Shown here piece after piece: positions 23,655-36,153 of a DNA stretch of 64,000 nt; the first letter of the stretch is position 1; each line of letters begins with the position of its first letter. The position numbers and the translations under genes are program-made. The notes below the pieces were generated by a model that saw only the letters and a program-made list of their open reading frames with translations, was not told where the DNA came from and did not search any database. The stretch is from the NCBI GenBank assembly GCA_015179125.1, contig WHVA01000129.1:175560-239559 (forward strand). The letters are read 5' to 3'. The stretch comes from Gautieria morchelliformis (Eukaryota; Basidiomycota; Agaricomycetes; Gomphales; Gomphaceae).

Positions 23655-24424
23655 TGTGTGGAACTACCCTTGCTAAGGAAAACCTTACGAAAAAAAAGGA
23701 TTAAAATACTTAAAACCTGTTTTTCCTCTCTTATAGTAGCAAAATACACACAGCTATTGAGGGGAAAAGTCAGTTCAAATCTTCCTTGAATTCTTCGCCA
23801 TTTTTTCACCATTTAATTTGACTCCCCTGGCTCAAAAACCCTTTATTCTGTCAGACAGAGTTATGAACCCATGCATGTCCACAACTCTGTCACAGCTGTG
23901 CAAGGCTGTGTATAAAGCTGCACAAAGACATACAAAGCCAAAACTAGGGTACAAGTTCAGCAAAGCCTATTGGACAAACAGAACCTCCAAACAAGATGCT
24001 ACACCCCCAAATAAGTCACTTGATGTCATGGGGCTGTACAAGGCTGTGCTAGGCTGTGCAAGGCTATGCCAGACTGTACCAACCAGGGAAAGTGATTGGC
24101 TGGTTATTCTTAGTTTCTTCACACAAACACACCACAATAGTTATGAGGGTGTGTTTTAGCAGTACAAATATTTACATATGACATCACTCACCTAATAGAT
24201 AGAAGAACCCCAGTTTATATAATCCTGTGTAAGTTACAATATATAAGGAGGCCATTCTGACCCCCTTGATCATCATTCTAGCAATCTAACTTCTTCTACC
24301 CACATGACTTACTAAGCTGCTAAGCCCAGCTAGGGTTATTCACTTACTTTAGTGTCTAATTCCTTATTAAGTAGTTACTTTACTGCTTAGCTACTTGGAC
24401 TAATTCTCTGGGTGTAATTCTACA
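23655..24424 (+). repeat. Diverged solo LTR, related to 9816-10867
   Basis: Plus orientation, ending CTGGGTGTAATTCTACA at 24424. It shares ordered blocks with the reverse complement of the 9.8 kb LTR: a TGGCTCAAA...TTCTGTCA block, the inverted ACAGAGTT/CCACAACTCTG pair, and the 3' end. The 5' boundary is uncertain. No internal element sequence was seen on either side. Confidence 0.6.
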
Positions 24425-24428
24425 GAGT

Positions 24429-24890
24429 GTTATGACCATGCTGCTCAACCATCTTGGCAACCTCCGCACCACTTCCACACCACCTCCGACCCTATTCCGT
24501 AACATCCACAACCCTCGACCCTCAACCCCTTGTTCTTCTACGCCCCCTTTTGACTCTATTCATCGGCCCTCCATACTCAACCCTTAGCACAGCAAGAGAC
24601 CAAGTCCAGGGCATCAGGAGTTCCGTTTGTTCCACTGTCCATTAGACTTACATGCCCCTTGTTCTTTTGCCTATTGTTCTTGACTCTACCCTGCACCCCC
24701 TTGTAGTTCTCTTGTTCTGCATTAGTTACTTACTCCATTTGTTATGTCACCTCTTATGGAGGGTGCTATTCTGCATGGATGATGGTGGCTTGCCAAATGG
24801 GTCGGTTGGGTCATGGTTAATGACCCGCATGCCGGTATCAAGGAACAGGACTAGTACTGGTATAATATATAAGCCAGAATAGAAAGGAAG
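24429..24890 (+). repeat. Degenerate LTR-like sequence of the 29.9 kb Ty3 family
   Basis: It starts TGTTATGACCATGC, compare TGTTACGACCGTGC at 29947. It shares CCTTGTTCTTCTACGCCCCC, CCTTGTTCTTTTGCC and a CACCCCCTTGTAG block in the same order as the 659-bp LTRs, but at much lower identity. It follows the previous LTR after only 4 bp. Confidence 0.6.
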
Positions 24891-26090
24891 GATGGGGGTG
24901 TATGGATGTGTTCTGGTAATAATGGATCAATGATGACACGTGTTGATTTCAAATAATATTATCTCCATTTATCTTAATATATGTCTGTGGGTTAAATTCT
25001 CTCATACCGGTTTGGAATACAATTACCTGTTACAAGCAGGTGTGGCTGTAGGTTGCTGCGCTCCAAGTAGACTATATGTGCAAGGCCGTTCTGGCAAAGT
25101 CAGCTTCTGACAAGGTCACTTAGAATATGATTAACTCAAGTATTTACATGTTCGAATAGGTGATATACTCAGATGCACGATCAATGACGCACGTATCTAA
25201 TGTGCATGCATCATAGGATTGGTCAGACCTATTTGGAGATCTGCGTACCTTACCTACTATTTTGCCAAGCACCAACATAAACTGACTTATTTGCAGGTTC
25301 TCAGACCACAATTACCAAGCCCTAAAACGCAGTGGTAGTCTGCCAAGACCTTTGTACACTATATCTCCATCATACAATTCATCCTACCATTGCACCGAAT
25401 AGCTTATCTCAGTGAAACATGGAGGCAAGTATCATCTTCCAGCAGGATTATTGAGAGCATGACCAGCTTCATCTGCCTGTGACCTTGCGGGTGGTAGATC
25501 AGTCTAACATACCCATCAATCAAACAAACTGAAACAAGACCCAATGAGAGTTCAACATGCTGTTAGCAATAGCCAGTAATTCAGGAATGGCTATTGGAGC
25601 AATGGTGATATTTACAGGCATATGCTGATTTACACTACATGACAATGATAGAATACTGATGGTGAGAACATTACAGCAAGCAGTAATATGCACTGGCCAT
25701 CCCTGGGCACATATGTCAGTCCTTGGATGCAGCAGGCAGCATGGGAGGTGAGCGGATGTCGGCGAGGGTGTGAACATAGTGGACAGTGAGCAATGTTGCC
25801 TGGTGGATCGCGGTGTGGAATGCGAGTGGACGGCGAGCGACAGTGACCAGGTGGGATGTGGTGTGGAATGCGAGGGGACGGCGGGGTACAGTGAGGGAGG
25901 CCAAGGGGCAGGTGAGGCAGGTTAGTCTCAGCGCTGAATGTTAGATAACATCGCTCACCTGAGGGCGGGGGCGAGTGGTGACGATGAACTCGACGGTGCA
26001 CCAATGGCTGCCACTTGCAAACGAAGAGTTACCGAAAGCGTATGTCTACCTATGTCCCTCTGCATCTAAAGTGTGACATATCAAACTGAC
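24891..26090. other. No gene recognised
   Basis: Mostly AT-rich, with a repetitive stretch near 25750-25900 (GGACGGCG and GGTGTGGAATGCGAG repeated). No supported coding region. Confidence 0.45.
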
Positions 26091-29000
26091 AGAAGTTTCA
26101 GAGGTTACTACAACAAGTCATGCGGCCGGTGCACGAAAGCAGAAGGCTAGGAGCAATAGGTAAGTCATGCTCATCTCAACCGCTCGCTAGCACTTAGATA
26201 TCCTAATAGCTGTGTTGCGGACCTGAAGTCAGAGTGTAAAAGCAAAGGGTTGCCCATGGGTGGAAAGAAAGCCGATCTTGTCTTGCGGCTGCGGGAGCAT
26301 GAAGTGGTGGAGGTTTGCAAAATGCAGTTAAGTTGTTGATCTAGTGGAGTGGGACGCACACTCACCTGCACTTACACAAGGATCGACATCGTTCATGAAG
26401 AAGGGCATGTGGTAGATGAGGCGGATGATGCTGAGCTCGATTATCTCATAGTCAACTCAACCGCACAGAAAGAGGCCGAGGAGCTTGGTCAAAGTTTTCT
26501 CAGCGGTTTGAGTAAATTCTCTTCAGTGGAAAATAATCGCGATGGGCCGGATGACAGTGAGGATGAGGACGATGGTTCTAGTGATGAGGCGGCGATGATA
26601 GTGACGGCGGTCAAGATGGATTGTGTTACTGCCAGTAAAGTGGCCGATACTTTTGCTTGGGTACGTATATAATTTGTTGTTTATCTAACTAATTTCTGAA
26701 ATAAATGGACTCTTTCCCAGGTTGACAAGTATATTCTTGAATGTCGAATAGATAGTGCAAGAAAGACCAAAAAAAGTGTGCTCTCACTGTGGAAGGTAGG
26801 AGATTTTATTTATTATGTTTCGGTTTAGCGTTTGACAATTGACGTGTTTATTAATCCAGTGTTGGATGGGACATCAGCTGGCTGCTGGTATATTACCTGA
26901 CGATATTATCGATGAGCACCATATGATTGAATACCTGAAATATGCTGCAACTCGTAAGATGTTTGCTCCAAATGGAAAGACGTTGGCATCGACTTGACGG
27001 TTATCGGCAGTATGTACAGGGCCCTATTGATCTTTGTATTGTAAGTTTATCAGAAATGCTGTTGCAGTCCTCATTAAAGAAAATAATGGTGATGCTTGGC
27101 CGTGTCCGTCAGTGCCAAGAGGAAAGTAACCCGACAGCAACCCAGAGTCGGCCTGCACATACCTCACGCACCAAGGATTTTTTTAAATCCATTATGGTTG
27201 AAGCCCAGCGCCGGCAAATGGAGTGAGTCCTCTGACTCATTTTCACGCATAAACAATTTAAGTGTGAACGCCAGGGATGATGATTTTGATGTTGCCAAGA
27301 ATACGATCCTGGATTATTCCTTGTTTCCCAAACAATTTCAAGAAATTGAGCATGCTATCTTCCGTCTTAACCAGAGTAAGTTATCATCTCGTTCACCCTA
27401 GCCAACTGCACGATCAACTCAGTGCAACTTCTAGTGCTGTCAATTATTAAATCACATTTCGCATGGAACTGGCAATGCACCACTATAATCCGTGGTGATG
27501 AGCTTATTAACCTGCCACTTTCATGTCTACAACCGCATCAAATTCATATTCCGGAGTACTTAACACCCGATGGTCAACGAAGTGGGACAGGGAAGTGGCA
27601 TTTTGGTGTGCTATCGCTGTATTATGAAAGTAAGGTCAAGAAACCAGGAGTAAGTTTTATTTTCAATATATGGAACAGACTCTTACATATAATGCACTAG
27701 AAACAAGAACCCGACTATAATTTTGTGCTACCACATCGTGAACCGCTCCGATGTCCGATCTCTAGCCTGGCGTTAATGCTCCACTACATATTCGACGATC
27801 AGTGCCTCCTTGAGAAGCTTCTGGATTGGGACTGGACTCGTCCATAAACATGGTGAAAGGTATGCATGACTAAGACTACAGACGCACCAGCATGATCGAA
27901 AAAACTCAGCATCGGCTCATGTTTGGACGGAGGGTTGAGAAGCCTCTCAAGCAAGGTGGTATGCTTGGCATGTATACAACATTTTTGGCAGAGACTAGTA
28001 TCAGATCGGATAAGAAGCAGCACCTGGCTCGTCGTAGCATCCCTACAAAGATTGGTGAGATGGGGTATGCATTGAAAATCATCTACCTGTGTCCTGTCTC
28101 ATGCCTTGTTCGGACAGAGTTCCAACTGATGATATAGATGCAATAGGTCATTGGCAGGGTAACACGAGGCATGAAGTGTACTCGTCTAAGATACCTAAAG
28201 CTGTGTGTTCAATTGGCAAGTATCTGCCTATACCTTAGCTGATCCTGAGGGCCCAATAGGGTGTGACAGCTCTCGCGGGCTTCTATGTTGGTGAGAACTA
28301 TAACGTGCCCTGGGCTGTTGTAGATGTGCCAACAGAGTTGCAAACATGCATCTTCCCCTTTGCTGAAGCGGCACTTGCCAAAGTGAAAGGTGTTGCAACT
28401 CCGAACCAGGGAACGATCAATCTACTAGAGCTACTAATCCAGTTACGTCCCTTTCTGTGGCGGGTAAGGGGTTCAGTTCAACCGGCTTGGGCCACAGAGT
28501 CCAATAAGCTCATATATCTATTTATTGCAGCATGTTGCCAGCCTTTATGCTGTCTATCCCTCCTGTCCTGTCTTCACACGCATGCCTTTATTCAACCATA
28601 AGACCCACCCTGAGGTAATGGCCTGGTATAACGAGTGGCCCAAACTTCGAGAGGCCAAGGAGGTTGCGTTACATGATGCGGTGAACCACGCGGCTGCTTT
28701 CACAGAGTCCGCCACTCAAAGTGCCTTTATGGCCATCTCAAGAAATCAGTCTGATATGCGGGAGCAACTTGAGGAGCACAGTACAATGCTAAGTACTCTC
28801 ACGCACCGGACAGCTCAGTTTTCACTGTCAAAGAAGCTGTCTGTACCAAGCCGCAGGCCATCTACTCTCCCTTCGCTTTCGCAACTGAACGTGCACCCAC
28901 TGTCACCCATTGAGAGCCTTGAACACCCGCCCTCCGGTTTTACTCCTGGTAGTTTAGCCTCAAGTTCACACCTGACTCTGTCTTCTTCGACGATGCGGCA

Positions 29001-29946
29001 CGTTCAGCGGCCCTCCGGTCTTACTCCTGCTAGGTTAGCCTCAAGTTCACACACGACTCCATCTTCTTTGACGATGCAACATGCTCAGCCCTCAGGGCAA
29101 TTGCAGGAAAGGCCACAACAGATTCTGGACAATATGGTACTGTTCCTCATGATACATATGACGCGAACCATTAACTCATACTGCTGCTGGAAAGTTCTCA
29201 CTCCAACCATTGTCAAGTGAAAGTGCCAGTGAAAGCCAGCTCTTTCCGCGACATGTATCATACGGTAACATTTCATATATGGTTCTTCCATTGTCACCCG
29301 GTCTTTCAGCACCATGTACCCCACATGATTACATTATCCCCCTCCTTCCGCGTTCTCCAGTGAATCCGTGAGCGGGACTGAAGCTCAGTACCCCAAATTT
29401 GGACGGCTCTGCACGTGGCAGGCCATCCTTGAGCTCATACGGGATCCATCATGGACATGGGAGTGTTGGGGGCCAGACACTCTTGGTGCGTATCGGACAT
29501 GCGGAGATGTATGGAGAGCGTGGACAGAGGGACATTAGTAGAGGGTGTTGGTCAGAAAGTGCCACTACAAATGGTGGAGAGACAGTGGGGTGCAAAGAAA
29601 ATCGTAGGGACGAAGAAGGGTAGCCACCAGCGCTGGCGGCCCACTGGCAACACCAATGTAAGTGATATATCTATCCTAATATGGTCAGTCACGGTCATGG
29701 ATTGACGTATACCTTCTGTCACCCAATCCTCTTGCTGCACCGTCCACTGTACAGGTGCGTAAAAAATGGCATCAGTTCGTCGCCATCGTCAACAGAATAC
29801 AGCTGGAGATTGAGCAGGGGAAGTCATCCACTGAAGCTATTGCAACGCTGGATGAAATGCGCGGTAATGACACACTGCCAAAGTTTTTTGTGAAATATCT
29901 GCAGGTGAAGAAAGGGAAAAGGATGGCAGACAGCAATGGTACCGTA
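26091..29946 (+). pseudogene. Crypton-like tyrosine recombinase (SAP, recombinase, GCR1_C), decayed
   Basis: Decayed multi-exon gene. Order: SAP-type DNA-binding motif (about 26205-26320: VADLKSECKSKGLPMGGKKA); N-terminal recombinase region (26705-26945: DSARKTKKSVLSLWKCWMGH); recombinase core with Arg in IIRGDELINLPLS (27505) and GHW...RHEVYSSKIPK (28150-28200), whose Tyr fits the nucleophile position; a VPWAVVDVPTELQTCIFPF region (28300) and SLYAVYPSCPVFTRMPLFNH (28530). A GCR1_C DNA-binding-like C-terminus follows (VGQKVPLQMVERQWGAKKIV at 29540; KKWHQFVAIVNRIQLEIEQG at 29760). Crypton recombinases are known to carry GCR1_C domains. Several frameshifts and stops lie between 27850 and 28260. 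A Ty3 element interrupts it after 29946; its last codons resume at 38192. Confidence 0.75.
28930..29096 (+). repeat. 81-bp tandem duplication inside the recombinase gene
   Basis: CCCTCCGGTTTTACTCCTGG at 28930 recurs as CCCTCCGGTCTTACTCCTGC at 29011, and a partial third start lies at 29089. The unit is 81 bp and in frame, encoding a Ser/Thr-rich segment (PSGFTPGSLASSSHLTLSSS). It lies in the linker between recombinase and GCR1_C regions. Confidence 0.85.
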
Positions 29947-30605
29947 TGTTACGACCGTGCATTTCTGACTTCCGACCTTCAGTTCCGCAACCTTTCCACC
30001 CCTCCAATATTTCCAACATTCCACCCCTTGTTCTACTCCCTTGTTCTTTCGACACTATTACTCGGACCCACCAGACCCGCTTCATCGTTCATCAAGACCA
30101 TATGTCCGGCCCTCCTTGTGTTTCGTTGTCAGATATGTTTTCCCGACCCCTTGTTCTTTGCCATTGTTTTACCTTACCCTGAACCCCCCTTGTAGTCCCA
30201 TTGTTCCCAATTAGTTAGTTCCCACGCATTGTCTACCCGACTTCCGCTCCCCCCGGAATTTGCTTAGTACCATCCCATTACCTGTTGTCTCAGCTCTTTG
30301 TATAAAAGCCTGTCATGTATGTCTGTTATTCTGCAATCAGATAATCGCCTTCGATACTTGATTTCCTTCGCTCCATCTGCTGTTCTTAGCACAGCGAGTC
30401 TAGAAGACCTCCGTCTCTCCGCCTTCCGCCTTCCGTCTTCGATCTCAGTTCCAACTCAAGTTCCGACCAACCCTTAGTTCAATTCTTTCCGGCTTCCGAC
30501 CCATTTCCGAAATACTTAGGACAATAGTTCATTGGGGGCGCAACCTATAAGTTGAAGCTGCTGTCCTTTCCAGTTCCGACTTAGCGGAAATCTCGATACG
30601 TAGCA
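29947..30605 (+). repeat. 5' LTR of the Ty3 element
   Basis: Starts TGTTACGACCGTGC and ends GATACGTAGCA. A TATA box (TATAAAAG, 30301) sits about two thirds along, so U3 is long and R-U5 about 270 bp. The sequence just after the LTR (ATATTATCTGATTCCCAC) has no TGG-type primer binding site, so the primer is unclear. Confidence 0.9.
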
Positions 30606-30638
30606 ATATTATCTGATTCCCACCCAACAACTATCGCT

Positions 30639-31835
30639 ATGCCTCCCCGTACCACATCTACTTCAGCTCGAGCAGGAGCTGTTGAAGCTCTCTCTTATTT
30701 TGGCAGTCTCAGATACGCAGCACCAAGGCACACGGAACCCTCTGGCAGCTCTCGTGCAGACGATGAGCTTTCCGACGCCATTCCGCCATGTTTCGAAGAA
30801 GTTCCCGACGCTAATCCCGACGACAATCCCGACTACGACGGAAACACGTTGAGCAGCAGCGGTGAACAAACAGCAGCGTCATTCCGACGCCCAGCACCAC
30901 CACCACCACCTCCACCAGGACCACCTCATGGCGTCCCACCAGGCGGTCCTCCACCTCCAATTCCCGCCAACCCAGTTCCACCCGCACCAGTTCCGGATCT
31001 TGCACAAGCTATCGCCATGCTAGCCGGCCAACTCCAGCGCCCGGCCCAAGCACCACCACGCCCCAAGACAAAAGTCCGTGAACCAGATCAGTTTGACGGT
31101 TCCGACCCCAAGAACTCCAGCCCTTTTTGGTCCAGCTTCAACTCAATTTCCACGATCGTCCTGATGCCTTTCCTGACGGTGAACGAAAGGTCAATTATGC
31201 CCTTTCCTATCTCCGAGGCACGGCTCTCAACTATTTCGAACTCGCCCTCATGGATCCGTTCACCACTGTCGACTGGGCTGACAATTACCAAGAATTCATT
31301 TCCGAACTCCGCAGCAACTTCGGACCATTTGATATGGAAGCCGAGGCAGAAAATGAACTCAATAAGCTTCGTATGAAAGACACTCATAAGATAGCTAAAT
31401 ACATTGTCACTTTCCAGCAGCTCACTCCTCGAGTCCAATGGGGAGAAGCCGCACTCCGACACCAATTCTACATGGGTTGCCATCCCGGATAAGGATGAAA
31501 TCGCCCGCGTCGGAAAACCCGCCACCCTTACAGACCTCCGCAACCTAGCCCAATCCATCGATTCGCGCTACTGGGAACGACATTCCGAGATCGCTCGTGA
31601 AACTTCCTCCCAGAACAAGAACGACAAGTCTTCCGACAAGAAGTCTGATAAAGACAAGAAGAAGACAATTCTGGAAAAACAACTCCAGAAACAACAACAA
31701 AACAGTTCCGGATCCAACTCCGGCAACCAGAACAACAACTCCACCCCTGCAACAACCAGGCCTCTGGTTCTAACACCAACGCCCGGAAAAGCACTCCGGA
31801 CCTTTCCGACAAACTTGGGAAGGACGGAAAACTAA
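30639..31835 (+). pseudogene. gag of the Ty3 element, frameshifted
   Basis: It starts MPPRTTSTSARAGAVEALSY, with a polyproline stretch, then the capsid-type region (YLRGTALNYFELALMDPFTT, FGPFDMEAEAENELNKLRMK) in a second frame and a Lys/Asp/Asn-rich tail in a third. The breaks look like single-base losses: AAGAACTCC near 31105 where the conserved frame wants AAGAAACTCC, and near 31475-31495. A zinc knuckle (CLFCGKGG...) follows at 31870, also frameshifted. Confidence 0.8.
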
Positions 31836-31860
31836 CCCCTGTAGAACGCCAGCGTCGCAT

Positions 31861-34490
31861 GGACAACAATCTTTGCCTCTTCTGCGGCAAAGGCGGTCAG
31901 TTGCTCGCGATTGCACCCGAGCTTCCGCTTCCGCTGCAAGGCCAAGGGTTGCGTGGCGAAGACGGAAGAGAAATCGAAGCCACTCCCGCTACGGATGCAA
32001 AAAAATAGTCAGCAGTCCTCTGGCCTCCGCACGAGCTGAGGGCTGTGTTGACCACATTCGTGTACAAATGAGGTTAAACTCAACGCATCCGCTCTTTCAT
32101 CCTCTGACTCCCTCTCAGTTCCGCTCACTTCAGACACCATTTCGCACCCCGTTTACAGCATTGATCGACTCTGGTTCGATCATTGTTTCCTCGATTCGAC
32201 TTTGTTTGAAACATAAACTTCCGACCCACAACATTCCGACAATTCCGCTCCGCCTTTTCATGGGTCATCCAACACGGCAATTTCCCAAGTCGTGGACCTG
32301 TCATCCGTTTCACTACTGGGGACAACCATGAAGTTACGTTTTACGTTACTCCGCTAGATGCTAGCTGTTCCGTTGTACTAGGTCACAATTGGCTCACCCG
32401 ATATAATCCATCGATTAACTGGGCATTGGGTCAAATACAGTTCCGTACCCTGGATCAACTTCCGTCTATTCCGACGTCATCCGCAAAGATGGCCAAGCCT
32501 CTTCTGCAACTCGCTCGTGGATTCAGTTCCGCACTCCGGTCCCGCTTTAGCACCTCCGTCCCTCGAAGTCCTCGGATCGCACTCGTTTCCGCCACCGCTT
32601 TCCGCATATTGCAACGGCAAGAAGACACGACCATTTTCCAGCTTCACCTTCCGATTCAGCTTCAGTCAAGGCTCGTTCCGCCTCAACTTCCGCTCCGTCG
32701 ACATGAGCTCAGTTCCGGAAGAATATCGTGACTTCCCGGACGTGTTCAATAAGGCCAAAGCCGATAAACCTGCTGAACATCGACCTTACGATTTGAAGAT
32801 AGATTTGGAAGAAGGAGCATCTCCGCCCTTGGACCGATCTACTCCCTTCGCAAAGTGAACTCCAAACTCTCCGAGAGTTCGTTGATGAACACCTCAACAT
32901 GGGCTTTATCCGTCCTTCACTGTCTCCACACGGTGCTCCGGTCCTTTCATCAAGAAGAAGGATGGATCTCTCCGCCTCTGCGTCGATTTCTGAGGACTTA
33001 ACGCCCTCACTAAAAAGGACAAATATCCACTTCCGCGCATTTCCGATCTCCTCGACACTCCCCGCAGGGCAAAGATCTACACCAAAATTGACCTCCGGCA
33101 CGCTTATCACCTTGTCCGCATCCGCGAAGGTGACGAGTGGAAAACCACTTTCCGCACCCGCTACGGTGCTTTTGAGTGGATTGTCATGCCTTTTGGTCTA
33201 ACCAATGCTCCCGCCGCTTTTCAGCGATTTATGAACGACGTATTTTCTGACCTTCTCGACGTATGCGTTCTAGTCTACATTGACGACATCCTCATCTATT
33301 CCGACACACCGGAAAACATCGGGAACATGTCCGCGAAGTACTCCGCCGTCTACGCAAACACCATCTCTATGCAAAAGCAGAGAAATGCGAATGGAATCGC
33401 GACACGGTCGAATACCTCGGCTACATCCTCTCTCCAACAGGTCTTACCATGGCAGAGGACAAGTCAAGGCCATTCAAGAATGGCCGGAACCCTGACGTGT
33501 TAAGGATGTGCAGTCTTTCCTCGGCTTCGCCAATTTTTACGGGCGTTTCATTTATAATTTTTCTGACATTACTGTTCCGCTCACGCGTCTCACCAGGAAG
33601 GGTGCCCATGGAATTTCACTCCGGAATGCCGTTCCGCATTTGAAGCCCTCAAATCGGCCTTACTATGGCTCCTATACTCGGTTTCTGGATTCCAGATGCC
33701 CAACTTGTACTCGAAACCGACGCTTCCGACTACACACTAGCCGCCATCCTTTCCATCGTTTCCCCGACGACGGAGAAATTCATCTGATCGCTTTTCATTC
33801 CCGCACCTTTTCCGCCCCGGAACTCAATTACGATGTCCACGATAAGGAACTACTTGCGATTTTCAAAGCCTTCAAAATCTGGAGACACTACCTCGAAGGT
33901 CCAACTTATCCGATCGACGTTGTAACGGATCATAAAAACCTTGAGTATTTCGCGACTACTAAGATTTGACTCGTCGTCAAGTCCGCTGGTCTGAATATCT
34001 CTCACAGTTCAACATGGTGATTTGCTTCCGCCCCGGAAAGCTCGGAGCAAAACCCGACACACTCACTAGACGTTGGGACGTCTACCCAAAGGAGGGAAGT
34101 AGTGACTATGCCAGCGTTAATCCGCACAATTTCCGCCCAGTATTCTCCACTGAGCAACTGGCATCATCCCTGCATGCCACAGCATTGCAATTTCCGCTAC
34201 TCCACGCCTCTATTATTATGGACACCGAGTCTCTCCATTCCGACATCCGTTCCGCACTTCGTACCGACCCCATCTCCGCAACCCACCTCGATGACCCCAC
34301 CAGTCCTGGATGGTTCCTCCATTCCGACGGATTTCTCCGGTACAAGTCCTGGATCTACGTTCCAGAAACCAACGATCTACGACTTTGCGTGCTCCAGCAA
34401 AGCCACGATCACCCGCTCTCAGGACACCAAGGCCAAAACAAGACCCTTGACATAATCTGACGTACCTACACTTGGCCTCTTCTCTGCACG
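31861..34490 (+). pseudogene. pol of the Ty3 element: protease, reverse transcriptase, RNase H, frameshifted
   Basis: Recognisable in order but in alternating frames: protease IDSGS (32166); RT start EEYRDFPDVFNKAKADKPAE (32715); RT core [20 protein letters not shown] with YIDD (33186-33300); MQSFLGFANFYGRFIYNFSD (33508); RNase H YDVHDKELLAIFKAFKIWRH (33830) and TDHKNLEYF (33925); then the integrase zinc-binding start near 34380. At least five frame changes were seen, so it cannot make a continuous polyprotein as written. Confidence 0.85.
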
Positions 34491-35690
34491 ATGGTCCAAG
34501 ACTATTGCAAGTCATGCACCACCTGTATGCGCGCCAAGCCTCAACGTCACAAACCCTACGGCCTCCTGAAACAACTTCCGATCCCGGAACAACCGTGGAA
34601 TTCGATATCCATGGATTTCATTGAGAAACTTCCTAAGTCATCTGGCTATGATACCATCCTAGTTATCGTTGACCGCCTCACAAAGCAGTCCATCTTTATT
34701 CCGACCTACGACACCATCACTTCCGCCCAGCTCGCACAACTCTTCGTGCTCCATGTCTTTTCCAAGCACAGAATCCCCTCCCATGTCACTTCCGACCGTG
34801 GATCAGAATTCATGTCCTCCTTTTTCCGCACACTCAGCAAGGCTCTCGACATGAAACTCCACTTCACTTCCGGTTATCATCCCGAAGGAGACGGACAAAC
34901 GGAACGTACTAATCAGACCCTTGAGCAGTATCTCCGCATCTATTGCAACTACCAACACAGCAATTGGTCCGACCTTCTTCCGCTCGCGGAATTTGCTTAC
35001 AACAATGCGCCTTCCGCCACCACCGGAATTTCACCTTTCTACGCCAACAAGGGCTACCACCCGAATCTCGCCATCCACCCTGAATGCGACCTTGCCTCTG
35101 CAAGAGCCCGAGATTTCGTTGTGGAACTCGACGACCTTCACCAGCACCTCCGAGAGAACATTTCCGCTGCACAAAAGAGATACCAAACTTCCGCCGATCG
35201 GAAACGACTTCCGCAACCGGCATTCGAGATAGGCGACAAAGTCTTCGTCAAAGCTGAAAACTTCCGCACCACTCATCCCTCGAAGAAGCTCTCTGAAAAA
35301 TACCTTGGCCCTTACGAGATCATCGCTAAGGCCAGCAGTTGTTCTTTCACTCTCAGACTTCCTGACAATATGCACACAGTACACCCGGTATTCCACGTCT
35401 CCATGCTTGAGCCCGCAGTTCTGAATACAATTCCGAATCGAGAGCAACCTCCGCCTCCGCCAGTCATCATCGACAGAGAGCCGGAATATGAGATCTCGGA
35501 AATTCTTAACTCCAAGCTCGACAGACGATACCGCTGCCAACTCCAGTACCTGGTCAAGTGGGCAGGCTACGAAAACACCGACGAAGAGACCTCCTGGATT
35601 TCCGCCACGGAACTAGACCATGCCTTCGAACTCATCTCTGATTTTCACAAGTCTTATCCTGATAAGCCTGGCCACATTTCCACGCCCTAG
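34491..35690 (+). CDS. Integrase with chromodomain (Ty3 element), open frame
   Basis: A 399-aa open frame holding the second half of the zinc-binding domain (CKSCTTCMRAK), the DDE core (Asp in ISMDFIEKLP, Asp in VTSDRGSEF, Glu in GQTERTNQTLEQYL), the GPY/F region (LGPYEIIAKASSCSFTLRLP), and a C-terminal chromodomain (EYEISEILNSK, YLVKWAGYENTDEETSW). The chromodomain would target integration to modified histones. This is the best preserved part of the element. It is not a separate gene: it is the 3' part of pol after the last frameshift. Confidence 0.9.
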   Translation: MVQDYCKSCTTCMRAKPQRHKPYGLLKQLPIPEQPWNSISMDFIEKLPKSSGYDTILVIVDRLTKQSIFIPTYDTITSAQLAQLFVLHVFSKHRIPSHVTSDRGSEFMSSFFRTLSKALDMKLHFTSGYHPEGDGQTERTNQTLEQYLRIYCNYQHSNWSDLLPLAEFAYNNAPSATTGISPFYANKGYHPNLAIHPECDLASARARDFVVELDDLHQHLRENISAAQKRYQTSADRKRLPQPAFEIGDKVFVKAENFRTTHPSKKLSEKYLGPYEIIAKASSCSFTLRLPDNMHTVHPVFHVSMLEPAVLNTIPNREQPPPPPVIIDREPEYEISEILNSKLDRRYRCQLQYLVKWAGYENTDEETSWISATELDHAFELISDFHKSYPDKPGHISTP

Positions 35691-36153
35691 TCTGTTGTAA
35701 ACTGTTATATGTTGCTTCATTTCTTTACTATGTCAGCGCCACCTGGGTTGCGAACCGGCATTTTCCCAGGACTATCCACTTTAGGATACACCTACCTAGT
35801 TCCCACTCCGCAGTCCCCTGACCGAGCACTCGCATACGCATCCATACGCATAAGTAGCTAGCTCAGTAGTTACAGTGAATCTAATGGTTTTAGCCCTTCA
35901 CTCCCATGAGGAGTCCGGTCGAGCGAGTTAACAGTGTCCTCGCTAGTGTCTATTCTCTCGCGCGTTGCGCTTTGTGTTCCGCTCCGTCTGTCACTATCTC
36001 CCTCCTTATCCCTCAATAACATAGTCAATTCTGACCTCATTTCCGCTACCCCATTGATTCTTACAGTTCTCAAGTCATTTGTCAAAATCCAATTAATTTT
36101 CCGTTACCCTATTTTCCAACACTTCAAGAAATTATCTACAAGTCTTTCGACAT

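Noticed and set aside
25716-26004. His/Pro-rich minus-strand ORFs near 25.7-26.0 kb as a gene
   Set aside because: They arise from a short internally repeated GC-rich stretch and have no recognisable domain.
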